From Limnohabitans sp. (GTDB lineage Bacteria > Pseudomonadota > Gammaproteobacteria > Burkholderiales > Burkholderiaceae_C): a stretch of 64,000 nucleotides of DNA. Under the pieces are notes generated by a model. That model saw only the letters and a program-made list of their open reading frames with translations. It was not told where the DNA came from and did not search any database. Below, piece after piece: positions 1-9,451 of the stretch; the first letter of the stretch is position 1, and every line of letters begins with the position of its first letter. The stretch lies in assembly GCA_030158125.1 (NCBI GenBank), contig JAOATL010000014.1, positions 1 to 64,000 of the forward strand, in the 5' to 3' direction. Both the position numbers and the translations under genes were made by a program.

Positions 1-46
1 CCCTTGCACCCCATGCAAGTGCGCTACCAGGCTGCGCTACACGCCG
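1..46 (-). tRNA. tRNA-Pro (anticodon GGG), 5' part only
   Basis: The minus strand from base 46 downward gives the 5' acceptor strand, the D arm (GCGC/GCGC) and the anticodon arm with stem CTTGC/GCAAG. The seven-base loop is ATGGGGT, which puts anticodon GGG at bases 12-10, reading proline codons CCC/CCT. The variable and T arms and the 3' end lie outside the window. A proline tRNA next to a MerR gene and ihfA is a common arrangement in Burkholderiales. Confidence 0.88.
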
Positions 47-57
47 ACAAGCTTTAA

Positions 58-87
58 ATTATAGCTCGAGAATTCGCTCAAATTGAG
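58..87 (-). promoter_or_regulatory. Candidate promoter for tRNA-Pro
   Basis: A perfect TATAAT lies on the minus strand at 63-58, about 12 bases before the tRNA 5' end, in the short gap after the merR stop. No good -35 box is visible at 16-18 bp, so this rests on the -10 box and its position. Confidence 0.4.
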
Positions 88-554
88 AGCAGGTCTCGAA
101 TATCCATCAATTCACGTCGCAAGCTTGGCACGCTACTGGTGGCATGTAGGCTTCCGGCCCGATGAGAACTTTCCAATGCCATGACTGGCAATTCATTTTC
201 ATCCTCTGGCATCTCTCCGACAGAACCTAATTCATCTGGCAAATCAAGCGCTGACACCATGCCAGCAAGTTGCTCTTTGCGATAGCCTTTTTGCGACTGC
301 GCAAGCTCCTGCATTTTGTTGCGGGCACCACTGATGGTGAACCCTTGGTCGTAAAGCAAATCGCGAATGCGTCGAATCATCAACACTTCGTGATGTTGGT
401 AATAGCGGCGATTGCCACGACGCTTGACAGGCCGAAGCTGTGTGAATTCCTGCTCCCAGTAACGAAGCACATGTGGCTTGACGCCACAAAGCTCACCCAC
501 TTCACCAATGGTGAAGTAGCGCTTGGCGGGAATAGATGGGAGGGAGTTCTCCAT
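78..554 (-). CDS. MerR family transcriptional regulator
   Basis: A 158-residue protein with an N-terminal MerR winged helix-turn-helix (YFTIGEVGELCGV, then HVLRYWEQEF and RRGNRRYY) at roughly residues 12-80. A short polar C-terminal region follows, without the cysteine cluster of metal-sensing MerR proteins. It is the usual last gene of the infC-rpmI-rplT-pheST-ihfA cluster in Betaproteobacteria; its target and effector are unknown to me. The ATG at 554 is preferred over an in-frame GTG at 563 because it gives the common N-terminus. No clear Shine-Dalgarno is seen, so translation may depend on upstream genes. Confidence 0.9.
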   Translation of the reverse strand: MENSLPSIPAKRYFTIGEVGELCGVKPHVLRYWEQEFTQLRPVKRRGNRRYYQHHEVLMIRRIRDLLYDQGFTISGARNKMQELAQSQKGYRKEQLAGMVSALDLPDELGSVGEMPEDENELPVMALESSHRAGSLHATSSVPSLRRELMDIRDLLSI

Positions 555-667
555 TGAAATCACAAACTTGCTAGGGGAACCTACTAGCTTACTCTAAGCA
601 GAGGGGCTCCGTAAAGCCCTCTTTTGATTAATTTTAAGAATGCCCCAACACGACCAAGATGCTGTCT

Positions 668-997
668 TTAAGCTTGACTGGATTCGTCACCCTGAATCAC
701 GTCTTTGAGCTTGTGACTGGCGTGAAAGGTGGCTACGCGACGCGCATCAATTGGAATCAATTCGCCCGTGCGAGGATTGCGACCAGGACGCGGCGCTTTT
801 TCACGGATTTGAAAATTGCCGAATCCAGAAATTTTGACGTCTGTTCCTTGAACCAATTGCGTGGCAATCAGATCAAAAAATGAGTCCACCATGTCTTTGG
901 ACTCGCGCTTGTTCAGACCGATTTGTTCAAACAACAAATCGGCCAAATGCGCCTTGGTCAACGCAGGCGTTTCAAGACTTTCAACAGAAAAATCCAT
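668..997 (-). CDS. ihfA: Integration host factor subunit alpha
   Basis: A 109-residue HU/IHF-fold DNA-bending protein; it pairs with IHF-beta and bends DNA sharply at specific sites. The family signature is clear: GFGNFQ, then PRPGRNPRTGE, the beta-arm with the proline that intercalates into the minor groove. The start at 997 is chosen because residues MDFSVESLETPALTKA lead directly into helix 1; a longer reading frame to 1084 runs back through the end of pheT and is not expected to be translated. It follows the pheT stop by 19 bp, probably in the same transcript, as in E. coli pheST-ihfA. Confidence 0.95.
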   Translation of the reverse strand: MDFSVESLETPALTKAHLADLLFEQIGLNKRESKDMVDSFFDLIATQLVQGTDVKISGFGNFQIREKAPRPGRNPRTGELIPIDARRVATFHASHKLKDVIQGDESSQA

Positions 998-1016
998 ACA
1001 TACTTTCTGCTTTAAA

Positions 1017-3431
1017 TTAAGAACGCAAACGCGCGGACAGCTTGGAAGCCAAATGATCCAGCACTGCTTTGACGGTGGACTCAATTTGAACGTCGGTCAA
1101 TGTTGCGTCGTCGCTGTTCAGCGTCAGACGCACAGCCAAACTTTTCTCGAGTCCTTGCGTAGCCTGTGGGCGGAACACGTCAAACAAAACCGCACTCTTC
1201 AGCAAGCCTGCGGTAGGGGCATCGTGAATTGCACTCATCATTTCAGCATGCGTCACCTTTTCTGCCACGATGACGGCAATGTCGCGCTCGACGGCTTGGA
1301 ATCGGGCCACACCTTGCGCAACCGGAACGTCGCGTTGCAGCACAGCGTCCAAATCCAATTCGAACAGGATGGGTGCCAACTGCAAATCCCAAGATTGGCG
1401 CCAACGGGGATGCAACTCGCCTACATGTCCAATCACTTGGCCATGAAGCTTGACTTGAGCGCAACGACCAGGATGCATGGCGGCGTGTTCCGCGGCTTCA
1501 AACACGGGCTTGGCAGGTGCCAGTAAAGCCTCCACTTCGCCTTTGACATCAAAGAAGTCGACATTGCGAACTTTGCCCCCCCAAGTGGTGGTAGTGACGG
1601 GGCCGTAAGCCACACCTGAAACGCGCATCGGTTGGTTTAACCCCTCCACCGTGGTGTCGCTGTTGTGCACAGATGCATCGCGCAAAAACACACGACCCAA
1701 CTCGAACACACGCACACGGTCGGCTTTGCGATCGGTGTTGAACTTCACCACTTGCAACAAAGAACCCAGCAAGCTGGTGCGCATTACACTCATTTGGCTG
1801 GCGATGGGGTTGAGCAACTTGATGGGGTTGGCATTGCCTGCCAATTCATGTTCCCAGCGCTCTTCGACAAAGCTGAAGTTGATGGTTTCTTGGTAACCCA
1901 AGGCCGCAATGCTGCGACGTACGGCAAATGGGCCGCGTACATTTTCTTTGCGAATTTTGGCCGTGATGGGCGCCAAAGGTGGTGTGGTGGGCAATTGGGT
2001 ATAGCCCACCATGCGCGCCACTTCTTCAATCAGGTCTTCTTCAATTTCCAAATCGAAACGCCAGCTGGGAGGATTGACGGTAACCAAGCCTTCGGCTTCA
2101 GTGACTTCAAATCCCAAACCGCGCAATGCATCAGCACATTGTTTTTGCGTCAGTGCCATGCCGATCACTTTAACCGCACGTGCTACACGAAGCGTGACAG
2201 GCTTGCGAACAGGCATGTTCAGTTTTTGGTCATCTACAGGGCCCACTTGCGTCGCATCTGAACCGCAAATATCGATCACCAATTGTGTGATGCGCTCGAT
2301 GTGCTCAACGGTACCTTCTGGGTCGACACCGCGCTCAAAGCGGTGGCCAGCATCGGTTGAAAAGTTGTAACGACGTGAACGGCCTGCAATGGCTTTAGGC
2401 CACCAAAACGCAGCTTCGATGTAAATGTTTTGCGTGTCATCAGACACGGCTGTGGCGTCGCCGCCCATGATGCCCGCCAAAGACTCAACTTGTGAGTCGT
2501 CTGCAATGACGCCCACTTTATCGTCCACTGTAACCGTGTTGCCATTGAGCAGTTTCAATGATTCTTCTGCACGGCCCCAGCGAACTTGCAGTCCGCCATG
2601 AATTTTGTCGAGGTCAAAAATGTGTGACGGACGGCCAAATTCAAACATCACATAATTGGAAATATCCACAAGCGGACTGACACTGCGTTGTCCGCAGCGT
2701 GCCAAGCGGTCGACCATCCATGCGGGTGTTTGCGCTTTTGGATTAACGCCCTTCACCACGCGGCCACTGAAGCGGCCGCACAAATCGGTGGCTTCTACTT
2801 TCACAGCCAATTTGTCTTGCACTTGCGCTGTCAATGCCTTGAAAACTGGCGCCTTCAAAGGCGTGCCTGTGAGCGCCGACACTTCGCGTGCAATGCCATA
2901 CACACTTAAGCAATGCGCCAAATTAGGCGTGAGCTTGAGCGTGAGCAAGGTGTCATCCAAGTTTAAATAAGTACGAATGCTTTGGCCCAAAGGTGCATCA
3001 GCTGGCAACTCCAGCAATCCGCCATGGTCGTCCGCAATTTTCAACTCTTTGGCCGAGCACAACATGCCTTGGCTTTCAACGCCTCGCAATTTACCCACCT
3101 TGATGAGGAAAGGTTTGCCATCTTCGCCAGGGGGCAACTCTGCGCCCACCATGGCGCAAGGAATGCGAATGCCCACACGTGCATTGGGCGCGCCGCACAC
3201 GATGTTGAGCAATGTGGGTTGCCCCACATCCACTAGGCACACACGCAAGCGGTCAGCATTAGGGTGCTGTTCTGCACTTTTGATTTCGCCAATCACCACC
3301 TTAGTAAATGGCGGTGCCACAGGTTGAAGCTCTTCAACCTCCAGGCCCGCCATGGTGAGTGTTTCGGCGAGTTGTTCTGTATTGAGGGGTGGGTTGCAAA
3401 ACTCACGCAGCCAGGATTCAGGAAATTGCAT
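1017..3431 (-). CDS. pheT: Phenylalanine--tRNA ligase beta subunit
   Basis: 804 residues, the normal length for bacterial PheRS beta, which forms an (alpha-beta)2 enzyme charging tRNA-Phe. Domains in order: an N-terminal EMAP-like tRNA-binding domain (about 40-150), the B3/B4 editing region (about 215-390), the B5 helix-turn-helix (about 400-480), a catalytic-like core (about 490-680), and a C-terminal anticodon-binding FDX-ACB domain (about 710-804, with FQAVERDIAV). The start follows the pheS stop by about 10 bp, so the subunits are co-translated. No truncation or frameshift is seen. Confidence 0.97.
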   Translation of the reverse strand: MQFPESWLREFCNPPLNTEQLAETLTMAGLEVEELQPVAPPFTKVVIGEIKSAEQHPNADRLRVCLVDVGQPTLLNIVCGAPNARVGIRIPCAMVGAELPPGEDGKPFLIKVGKLRGVESQGMLCSAKELKIADDHGGLLELPADAPLGQSIRTYLNLDDTLLTLKLTPNLAHCLSVYGIAREVSALTGTPLKAPVFKALTAQVQDKLAVKVEATDLCGRFSGRVVKGVNPKAQTPAWMVDRLARCGQRSVSPLVDISNYVMFEFGRPSHIFDLDKIHGGLQVRWGRAEESLKLLNGNTVTVDDKVGVIADDSQVESLAGIMGGDATAVSDDTQNIYIEAAFWWPKAIAGRSRRYNFSTDAGHRFERGVDPEGTVEHIERITQLVIDICGSDATQVGPVDDQKLNMPVRKPVTLRVARAVKVIGMALTQKQCADALRGLGFEVTEAEGLVTVNPPSWRFDLEIEEDLIEEVARMVGYTQLPTTPPLAPITAKIRKENVRGPFAVRRSIAALGYQETINFSFVEERWEHELAGNANPIKLLNPIASQMSVMRTSLLGSLLQVVKFNTDRKADRVRVFELGRVFLRDASVHNSDTTVEGLNQPMRVSGVAYGPVTTTTWGGKVRNVDFFDVKGEVEALLAPAKPVFEAAEHAAMHPGRCAQVKLHGQVIGHVGELHPRWRQSWDLQLAPILFELDLDAVLQRDVPVAQGVARFQAVERDIAVIVAEKVTHAEMMSAIHDAPTAGLLKSAVLFDVFRPQATQGLEKSLAVRLTLNSDDATLTDVQIESTVKAVLDHLASKLSARLRS

Positions 3432-3441
3432 GGTCTTTTAA

Positions 3442-4479
3442 TTATTGAAATTGACTCAAGAAGCGAACGTCGCCGTCGAAGAACAAGCGCAAATCATTCA
3501 CGCCATATCGGAGCATGGTGAGACGGTCAGGGCCCATGCCGAAGGCAAAGCCAATGAATTTTTCGGGATCGAGGCCCATGTTGCGAACCACGTTGGGGTG
3601 CACTTGACCCGAGCCGGCAACTTCCAACCAACGACCTGCCAAAGGACCCGATTGAAATTGAATGTCCACTTCGGCACTGGGTTCGGTGAAAGGGAAAAAA
3701 CTAGGTCGGAAGCGCAAGACCAAGTCGTCGCTTTCAAAAAACGTACGGCAAAAATCGGTAAACACCACCTTCAAGTCTTTGAAGCTGACGTTCTCGCCAA
3801 TCCACAAGCCTTCGCACTGATGGAACATGGGCGAGTGTGTTGCATCGCTGTCGACACGGTAAGTGCGCCCAGGTGCAATGACACGAATTTCTGGCATGCC
3901 CTGCCCTGCATCCAATTGCGCTTTGTGACGCTTCACGTGCTGCACTGCATGGCGAATTTGCATGGGGCTGGTGTGTGTGCGCAGCAGATGGCCGCCTTCG
4001 ACGTAGAAGGTGTCGTGCATGGAGCGTGCGGGATGATCTTCGGGCGTGTTGAGCGCTGTGAAGTTGAACCAGTCGGTTTCAATTTCGGGGCCTTGTGCCA
4101 CTTCAAAACCCATGGAGCCAAAAATTTGCTCGATGCGCTCTAAGGTGAGTGACACAGGGTGCAGGCCGCCTTGCGTGAGGGGGCGGCCCGGTAATGTAAC
4201 GTCAAAAGCTTCCGCTTTGAGTTGAACGGCCAACTCGGCATCGGCCAAAGCTTGGCGGCGCGCGTTCAACGCGGTTTCAATGCCCTGCTTGGCCACGTTG
4301 ACCGCGGCGCCGAATGTTTTCTTCTCTTCAACGCTCAATGCGGCCATGCCCTTCATCATTTCGGTGATGCGGCCTGACTTGCCCAAATACAGGGCTTTGG
4401 CATTTTCAAGATCGGCGGGGGTTTGGGCCTGTGCAAAACTGCCGCGGGCCGCTTCAACCAAACTGTCCAACTCGGTCAT
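3442..4479 (-). CDS. pheS: Phenylalanine--tRNA ligase alpha subunit
   Basis: 345-residue catalytic subunit of PheRS. The N-terminus is the predicted coiled-coil tRNA arm; the class II synthetase core follows, with motif 2 ([16 protein letters not shown]) and motif 3 near the C-terminus ([13 protein letters not shown]), which bind ATP and phenylalanine. It lies just upstream of pheT. A terminator-shaped hairpin and a tandem repeat lie between rplT and this gene, so its expression may be partly uncoupled from the ribosomal protein genes. Confidence 0.97.
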   Translation of the reverse strand: MTELDSLVEAARGSFAQAQTPADLENAKALYLGKSGRITEMMKGMAALSVEEKKTFGAAVNVAKQGIETALNARRQALADAELAVQLKAEAFDVTLPGRPLTQGGLHPVSLTLERIEQIFGSMGFEVAQGPEIETDWFNFTALNTPEDHPARSMHDTFYVEGGHLLRTHTSPMQIRHAVQHVKRHKAQLDAGQGMPEIRVIAPGRTYRVDSDATHSPMFHQCEGLWIGENVSFKDLKVVFTDFCRTFFESDDLVLRFRPSFFPFTEPSAEVDIQFQSGPLAGRWLEVAGSGQVHPNVVRNMGLDPEKFIGFAFGMGPDRLTMLRYGVNDLRLFFDGDVRFLSQFQ

Positions 4480-4513
4480 GGTGGAAACTTTAAAAGAAAC
4501 TTAAATTCAAAAT

Positions 4514-4549
4514 GAAAAAAGGATTGAAGCCTTCGCAAGCTTCAACCCC
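4514..4549 (-). terminator. Intrinsic terminator or attenuator before pheS
   Basis: On the minus strand a GC-containing stem of about 10 bp (GGGTTGAAGC with GCTTCAATCC, one G-T pair), with an 8-base loop at 4538-4531, is followed by six T residues at 4519-4514. It sits 35-70 bases before the pheS start. No phenylalanine-rich leader peptide is apparent, so it may be a partial terminator between rplT and pheST rather than a translation-coupled attenuator. Confidence 0.65.
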
Positions 4550-4552
4550 TTA

Positions 4553-4592
4553 GATCGATTGCGATCGATAACGATCGATTGTGATCGACTGC
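4553..4592. repeat. Four tandem 10-bp GATCGAT-type repeats
   Basis: Four head-to-tail units: GATCGATTGC, GATCGATAAC, GATCGATTGT, GATCGACTGC. Every unit starts with GATCGA, so GATC recurs exactly every 10 bp, close to one helical turn. The array lies 8 bp downstream of the rplT stop and just before the terminator ahead of pheS. Function unknown. Confidence 0.9.
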
Positions 4593-4600
4593 GTGAGTAC

Positions 4601-4963
4601 TTAAGCTGCGGCCAACTTGGCCTTAACTTGGTTCACGATGCCAGCAAAAGCGGCCTTGTCGTGCACGGCGATGTCCGCCAACACTTTACGGTCGATTTCA
4701 ATGGCAGCCTTTTTGAGGCCGTTGGCGAATTGGCTGTATGTCAGACCGCATTCACGGGCCGCTGCGTTGATACGCGCAATCCACAACTGACGGAACACAC
4801 GTTTTTTGGCACGACGGTCGCGGTATGCGTACTGTCCAGCCTTCATCACCGCTTGTTTAGCGATGCGGAAGACATTACCGCGGCGACCGCGGAAACCTTT
4901 GGCCAGGGCCAATACTTTTTTGTGACGGGCTCGTGCCGTAACACCACGTTTTACGCGAGGCAT
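4601..4963 (-). CDS. rplT: 50S ribosomal protein L20
   Basis: A 120-residue, strongly basic protein with the L20 signature ([18 protein letters not shown] and, later, [14 protein letters not shown]). L20 is needed early in 50S assembly and in several bacteria represses its own operon by binding the rpmI leader. It follows rpmI by 24 bp in the conserved infC-rpmI-rplT order. Confidence 0.98.
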   Translation of the reverse strand: MPRVKRGVTARARHKKVLALAKGFRGRRGNVFRIAKQAVMKAGQYAYRDRRAKKRVFRQLWIARINAAARECGLTYSQFANGLKKAAIEIDRKVLADIAVHDKAAFAGIVNQVKAKLAAA

Positions 4964-4987
4964 ATTTTCTCCTTGTTCGTCAGTGAA

Positions 4988-5191
4988 TTACAGGCCAGCC
5001 GAAGGCAGCATTTGTGCCATGTGACCCATGTTGGTCTCATGCACGCCTACTGCACCGCGGAGGTGACGTTTGTTCTTGGTTGTCTTCTTCGTCAAGATGT
5101 GACGCTTGAAGGCTTGACCGCGTTTAACGGTACCACCAGGACGAACACGGAAGCGCTTTTTGGCGCTGCTTTTGGTCTTCATTTTGGGCAT
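4988..5191 (-). CDS. rpmI: 50S ribosomal protein L35
   Basis: A 67-residue basic protein starting [14 protein letters not shown], typical of L35. The ATG at 5191 is chosen; a 13-residue extension to 5230 uses a non-ATG start and matches no L35 family pattern. A Shine-Dalgarno-like AGGAG lies just upstream on the minus strand. It lies between infC and rplT, and the infC-rpmI gap carries hairpins that could act in L20 feedback. Confidence 0.97.
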   Translation of the reverse strand: MPKMKTKSSAKKRFRVRPGGTVKRGQAFKRHILTKKTTKNKRHLRGAVGVHETNMGHMAQMLPSAGL

Positions 5192-5272
5192 TTGACTGCT
5201 CCTTATTTTGTGCTCGTGAGGCGTCTGCAAACTCCTTGCAGCCTTGTTGGCCCCGAGCCACTTTTAATCAGC

Positions 5273-5343
5273 AACACACCGAAGTGTTTTGCTGTTTGAG
5301 GTTGGTGACAACCTCATTTGTAAGAGCTCCCGAAGGAACTCTT
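5273..5343 (-). promoter_or_regulatory. Three hairpins in the infC-rpmI gap
   Basis: Going downstream from the infC stop on the minus strand: a 9-bp stem capped by TTCG (5343-5322, one G-T pair), a perfect 7-bp stem GAGGTTG/CAACCTC with a 4-base loop (5315-5298), and a 5-bp stem AACAC/GTGTT (5288-5273). None has a T-run, so they are not classical terminators. In E. coli L20 binds structured RNA ahead of rpmI; this is a candidate site of that kind, by position only. Confidence 0.4.
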
Positions 5344-5348
5344 CAAAC

Positions 5349-5945
5349 TCACTCTGAAGCTGCCGGAGCGGCTTCGTTGGCTGATTTACCAGCCGGTTTT
5401 TTGCGACCGGGTGCAATCATCATGATCATTTGGCGGCCTTCCAACTTTGGAAATTGCTCGACCACAATCAGATCGCCCAAGTCATCGCGAATACGCTGCA
5501 ACAGTGCCATGCCCAACTCTTGGTGGGTAATTTCGCGACCGCGAAAACGCAGGGTCACTTTGCACTTGTCACCATCGGCCAAAAAGCGGCGGATGTTGCG
5601 CATCTTGATGTTGTAGTCACCGTCATCGGTACCGGGGCGGAATTTGATTTCCTTGATCTCAATGACCGTCTGCTTGGCTTTGGCTTCGGCAGCACGTTTT
5701 TGTTCTTGGTATTTGAACTTGCCGTAGTCCATCAAACGACAAACCGGGGGTGTGGCCGTGGCTGCAATTTCAACCAAGTCAACATCCAACTCTCCCGCCA
5801 TGCGCAAGGCATCTGCTAAAGAAACAATGCCCAATGGCTCGTTCTCGGGTCCGGACAAACGGACTTCGGGGAAAGTGATTTCACGGTTCAGGCGATGCTT
5901 ACGCTCTTCGCGCTGACGGCGGTCACGAAATTCGGTGGTAGCGAT
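5349..5945 (-). CDS. infC: Translation initiation factor IF-3, ATC start
   Basis: 198 residues if started at the ATC at 5945-5943. IF3 binds the 30S subunit, prevents premature 50S joining and checks the start codon. The N-domain ([16 protein letters not shown]), the linker ([14 protein letters not shown]) and the C-domain ([26 protein letters not shown]) are complete. No ATG, GTG or TTG lies upstream of the N-domain: an in-frame TGA sits two codons before ATC, and the first usual start, TTG at 5858, would cut off most of the N-domain. AAAGGA lies 8 bases before ATC. Many infC genes use a rare ATT/ATC/ATA start, which lets IF3 repress its own synthesis. Confidence 0.96.
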   Translation of the reverse strand: MATTEFRDRRQREERKHRLNREITFPEVRLSGPENEPLGIVSLADALRMAGELDVDLVEIAATATPPVCRLMDYGKFKYQEQKRAAEAKAKQTVIEIKEIKFRPGTDDGDYNIKMRNIRRFLADGDKCKVTLRFRGREITHQELGMALLQRIRDDLGDLIVVEQFPKLEGRQMIMMIAPGRKKPAGKSANEAAPAASE

Positions 5946-6028
5946 GGTTCAAATCCTTTAATAAATAACTGCACAAGGCAGCCCAAACCGACGAGCAAGC
6001 GTCAAGCTAAAGCAATCGGAAAAATTCT

Positions 6029-7948
6029 TCAAACTTTAGAATCAATGTCTGATTGGATGAGTTCAATGAACGCATCAACAGACATGACACCGAGGTCTTT
6101 GTTACCTCGGGCGCGTACTGCGACAGTACCCGCAGCCTTTTCTTTGTCGCCAGCGACAAGGATGTAAGGCGGCTTCTGCAATGAATGCTCGCGTATTTTA
6201 TACGTGATTTTCTCGTTCCGGAGGTCTAAATCGACCCTAAGGCCTTGATTTCCCGCCAGTTTTTGCATTTTTTGGGCAATTTCACGACAGTAATCGGCCT
6301 GAGAATCGGTAATGTTGCACACCACTACTTGAATTGGGGCCAGCCAAACAGGCAATGCACCAGCGTGCTGTTCGATCAAAATACCGATGAATCGCTCCAT
6401 GCTGCCCACAATGGCGCGGTGCAACATGACGGGGCGATGGCGGTTGCCGTCCTCCCCTACGTACTCTGCATCTAGGCGCTCAGCCATAGAGAAGTCAACC
6501 TGAATGGTGCCGCACTGCCATTGACGACCAATGGCATCTTTCAGGGTGTATTCAATTTTGGGGCCATAGAAAGCACCGTCACCTGGGGCAATTTCGAAAT
6601 CACAGTTGGACGCACGCAGGCTTTCCATCAATGCATGCTCTGCCTTGTCCCAAATCTCATCGGAACCAATGCGTTGCGCAGGCCGTGTGGCCACTTTGTA
6701 AATGATGTCGGTAAATCCAAAATCTTTGTAGACCTTTTGCAAGAGCGTGGTGAAGTTGACGCTTTCATCCAAGATTTGGTCTTCGGTACAGAAAATGTGG
6801 CCATCGTCTTGTGTGAAGCCGCGCACGCGCATGATGCCGTGCAAGCCACCTGTAGGCTCGTTGCGGTGACACTGACCAAACTCACCGTAGCGCAGTGGCA
6901 AATCGCGATAGCTCTTCATGCCCTGCTTAAAAATCAAGATGTGGCCTGGGCAGTTCATTGGCTTCAAAGCGTAATCGCGCTTTTCAGACTCTGTGGTGAA
7001 CATGTTGTCGCGGTACTTGTCCCAGTGGCCTGTTTTTTCCCACAAAGACTTGTCAATGATTTGAGGGCCTTTAACTTCTTGATAACCGTTGTCTTGGTAC
7101 ACAGCACGCATGTACTGCTCAACCTTCTGCCATACAGACCAGCCCTTGGGGTGCCAGAAGACCAAGCCAGGTGCGTGCTCGTCAATGTGAAAGAGGTCCA
7201 GTTCACGGCCTAGTTTGCGGTGATCGCGCTTTTCCGCCTCCTCCAATTGCGTGAGGTAGTTTTGCAAATCTTCTTTGCTGGTCCATGCAGTACCGTAAAT
7301 GCGTTGCAGCATTTCGTTTTTGCTGTCGCCACGCCAATAAGCACCGGCCACCTTCATGAGTTTGAAGTGCTTGAGCTTGCCAGTGCTGGGCACGTGGGGG
7401 CCGCGACACAAGTCTTCAAATGCGCCCTCTTTGTACAAGCTCACGTCTTCGTTGGAAGGAATGCTGCCAATGATTTCGGCCTTGTAGTGCTCGCCCATGC
7501 CTTTGAAATAAGCCACAGCCTCATCACGAGGCAACACACGACGAACCACAGGTTCGTCTTTGTTGGCCAATTCGGTCATCCGCTTTTCAATGGCGGCCAA
7601 ATCGTCCAAGTCGAATGGGCGGCTGTATGAAAAGTCGTAGTAAAAGCCGTTTTCAATCACGGGGCCAATGGTGACTTGGGCGTCCGGATACAAATCCTTG
7701 ACGGCATAAGCCAGCAAGTGCGCCGTTGAATGACGAACCACTTCCAAGCCATCGGCATCTTTGCCCGTGATGATGGCGAGCTGCGCGTTGGCAGCCATGG
7801 TGAAACTCGTGTCCACCACTTTGCCATCGACTTTGCCAGCCAAAGCCGCTTTGGCCAAGCCTGCGCCAATGGAGGCGGCAACCTCTGCCACGGTGACGGG
7901 ACCGGGAAACTCACGCAATGAACCGTCTGGAAGTGTGATCTGAACCAT
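6029..7948 (-). CDS. thrS: Threonine--tRNA ligase
   Basis: 639 residues, matching E. coli ThrRS. Domains: an N-terminal TGS domain ([10 protein letters not shown]), an editing domain, a class II catalytic core with the zinc-binding region around MNCPGHI and with RFRN-type and [11 protein letters not shown] motifs, and a C-terminal anticodon-binding domain (about 540-639). The start at 7948 is fixed by family alignment, although no Shine-Dalgarno is visible before it. An upstream extension would run through two hairpins and is unlikely. About 80 bp separate it from infC downstream. Confidence 0.97.
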   Translation of the reverse strand: MVQITLPDGSLREFPGPVTVAEVAASIGAGLAKAALAGKVDGKVVDTSFTMAANAQLAIITGKDADGLEVVRHSTAHLLAYAVKDLYPDAQVTIGPVIENGFYYDFSYSRPFDLDDLAAIEKRMTELANKDEPVVRRVLPRDEAVAYFKGMGEHYKAEIIGSIPSNEDVSLYKEGAFEDLCRGPHVPSTGKLKHFKLMKVAGAYWRGDSKNEMLQRIYGTAWTSKEDLQNYLTQLEEAEKRDHRKLGRELDLFHIDEHAPGLVFWHPKGWSVWQKVEQYMRAVYQDNGYQEVKGPQIIDKSLWEKTGHWDKYRDNMFTTESEKRDYALKPMNCPGHILIFKQGMKSYRDLPLRYGEFGQCHRNEPTGGLHGIMRVRGFTQDDGHIFCTEDQILDESVNFTTLLQKVYKDFGFTDIIYKVATRPAQRIGSDEIWDKAEHALMESLRASNCDFEIAPGDGAFYGPKIEYTLKDAIGRQWQCGTIQVDFSMAERLDAEYVGEDGNRHRPVMLHRAIVGSMERFIGILIEQHAGALPVWLAPIQVVVCNITDSQADYCREIAQKMQKLAGNQGLRVDLDLRNEKITYKIREHSLQKPPYILVAGDKEKAAGTVAVRARGNKDLGVMSVDAFIELIQSDIDSKV

Positions 7949-7958
7949 GTTCGAACTG

Positions 7959-7985
7959 AAAAAAGGAAGGCGCCCAGATGGCGCC
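7959..7985 (-). terminator. Terminator-like hairpin just before thrS
   Basis: On the minus strand a GGCGCC/GGCGCC stem with a 5-base loop is followed by TTCC and six T residues (7964-7959), ending 10 bases before the thrS ATG. Together with the next hairpin upstream it forms a tandem terminator-like leader. It may be an attenuator for thrS or a second terminator for aceA. Confidence 0.5.
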
Positions 7986-7993
7986 AGAAATGA

Positions 7994-8017
7994 AAAACGC
8001 GGCATTTGCCGCGTTTT
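7994..8017 (-). terminator. Intrinsic terminator downstream of aceA
   Basis: A perfect 11-bp stem AAAACGCGGCA / TGCCGCGTTTT with a two-base gap (effectively a 4-base loop), followed on the minus strand by TTC. It lies about 47 bases past the aceA stop. The stem is symmetrical and could also fold in plus-strand RNA, but no plus-strand gene ends here. Confidence 0.7.
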
Positions 8018-8063
8018 CAAACGCTCAGGCCAGATTTTACGCTGTGCCTGAGGTGTTTTTCGA

Positions 8064-9383
8064 TCAGTGGAACTGTTCTTCTTCAGTTGAACCGGTCAAA
8101 GCCGTGACGCTGGAGCGGCCACCCTGGATCACGGTGGTCACTTCGTCGAAGTAACCTGTGCCGACTTCTTGCTGGTGCGACACGAAGGAGTAGCCGCGAT
8201 CGCGCGCTGCGAACTCGGGTTCTTGCACCTTCTCAACATAGGCAGACATGCCGCGTTGAACGTAGGCTTGCGCCAAGTCGAACATGTTGTACCACATGGA
8301 GTGAATGCCAGCCAACGTGATGAACTGGTACTTGTAGCCCATGGCGCCGAGTTCTTTCTGGAATTTGGCGATGGTGGCATCGTCCAAGTTTTTCTTCCAA
8401 TTGAAAGAAGGTGAGCAGTTGTAGGCCAACAATTTGCCTGGGTGCTTCTTGTGGACAGCTTCTGCAAATTTACGAGCAAATTCCAAATCAGGTGTACCTG
8501 TTTCACACCAGACCAAGTCGGCGTATTCAGCATAGGCAACGGCACGGCTAATAGCTTGCTCCATGCCTTTCTTGGTTTTGTAGAAACCTTCAGCTGTACG
8601 CTCGCCTGTGAGGAAAGGCTTGTCGTTTTCGTCGTAGTCGCTGGTCAGCAAGTCAGCCGCTTCTGCGTCGGTACGAGCAATCACCAAAGTAGGCACGCCG
8701 CAAACGTCAGCAGCCATGCGGGCTGCAATCAATTTCTGGCAAGCTTCGGTCGTTGGCACCAACACTTTGCCGCCCATGTGACCGCATTTTTTCACAGACG
8801 CCAACTGGTCTTCAAAATGCACGCCACCAGCGCCAGATGCAATCATGGCTTTCATCAATTCGAAAGCGTTCAGAACGCCACCGAAACCAGCTTCGGCATC
8901 GGCCACGATAGGCGCGAAGTAATCTGTGTAATCTTTGTCGCCAGGGTTGGTGCCTTTAGACCATTGAATTTCGTCTGCACGGCGGAAGCTGTTGTTGATG
9001 CGCTCCACAACCTTTGGCACGGAGTCCACTGGATACAAAGATTGGTCGGGGTACATGGAAGCGTAAGAGTTGTTGTCGGCTGCAACTTGCCAGCCAGACA
9101 AGTAGATGGCTTTGATGCCAGCCTTCACTTGTTGCATGGCTTGACCACCGGTCAATGCGCCCAAGCAATTGATGTAGTCTTCCGTGTGAAGCAAGTTCCA
9201 CAATTTTTCAGCACCACGGCGAGCCAATGTGTGCTCAATGGGGAAAGAACCACGCAAACGGACCACGTCTGCTGCTGAATAACCGCGCTTGATGCCTTTC
9301 CAACGGGGGTTGGTGGCCCAATCTTTTTCCAAAGCGGCAATTTGTTGTTCACGGCTGAGTTGTTCAACGAGATTTTGTGGCAT
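8064..9383 (-). CDS. aceA: Isocitrate lyase
   Basis: 439 residues, the usual size of class I ICL. It cleaves isocitrate to glyoxylate and succinate, the first step of the glyoxylate bypass used on acetate and fatty acids. The catalytic KKCGH motif is present within [10 protein letters not shown], along with the metal-binding region [10 protein letters not shown] and the conserved WCETGTPD. The ATG at 9383 is chosen; AAGGA lies 8 bases upstream. No malate synthase or aceK is adjacent. The gene has its own promoter region with palindromes and its own terminator, so it is probably monocistronic and individually controlled. Confidence 0.97.
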   Translation of the reverse strand: MPQNLVEQLSREQQIAALEKDWATNPRWKGIKRGYSAADVVRLRGSFPIEHTLARRGAEKLWNLLHTEDYINCLGALTGGQAMQQVKAGIKAIYLSGWQVAADNNSYASMYPDQSLYPVDSVPKVVERINNSFRRADEIQWSKGTNPGDKDYTDYFAPIVADAEAGFGGVLNAFELMKAMIASGAGGVHFEDQLASVKKCGHMGGKVLVPTTEACQKLIAARMAADVCGVPTLVIARTDAEAADLLTSDYDENDKPFLTGERTAEGFYKTKKGMEQAISRAVAYAEYADLVWCETGTPDLEFARKFAEAVHKKHPGKLLAYNCSPSFNWKKNLDDATIAKFQKELGAMGYKYQFITLAGIHSMWYNMFDLAQAYVQRGMSAYVEKVQEPEFAARDRGYSFVSHQQEVGTGYFDEVTTVIQGGRSSVTALTGSTEEEQFH

Positions 9384-9451
9384 GTCGATTTCCTTGCAAG
9401 TGGTTAATGATTCGGCCAATCCATTCTTCAAACTGTTTGGCACTGGTTGAA

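Noticed and set aside
861..1526. 221-codon plus-strand frame across pheT and ihfA
   Set aside because: Covers two known minus-strand genes and shows no motif.
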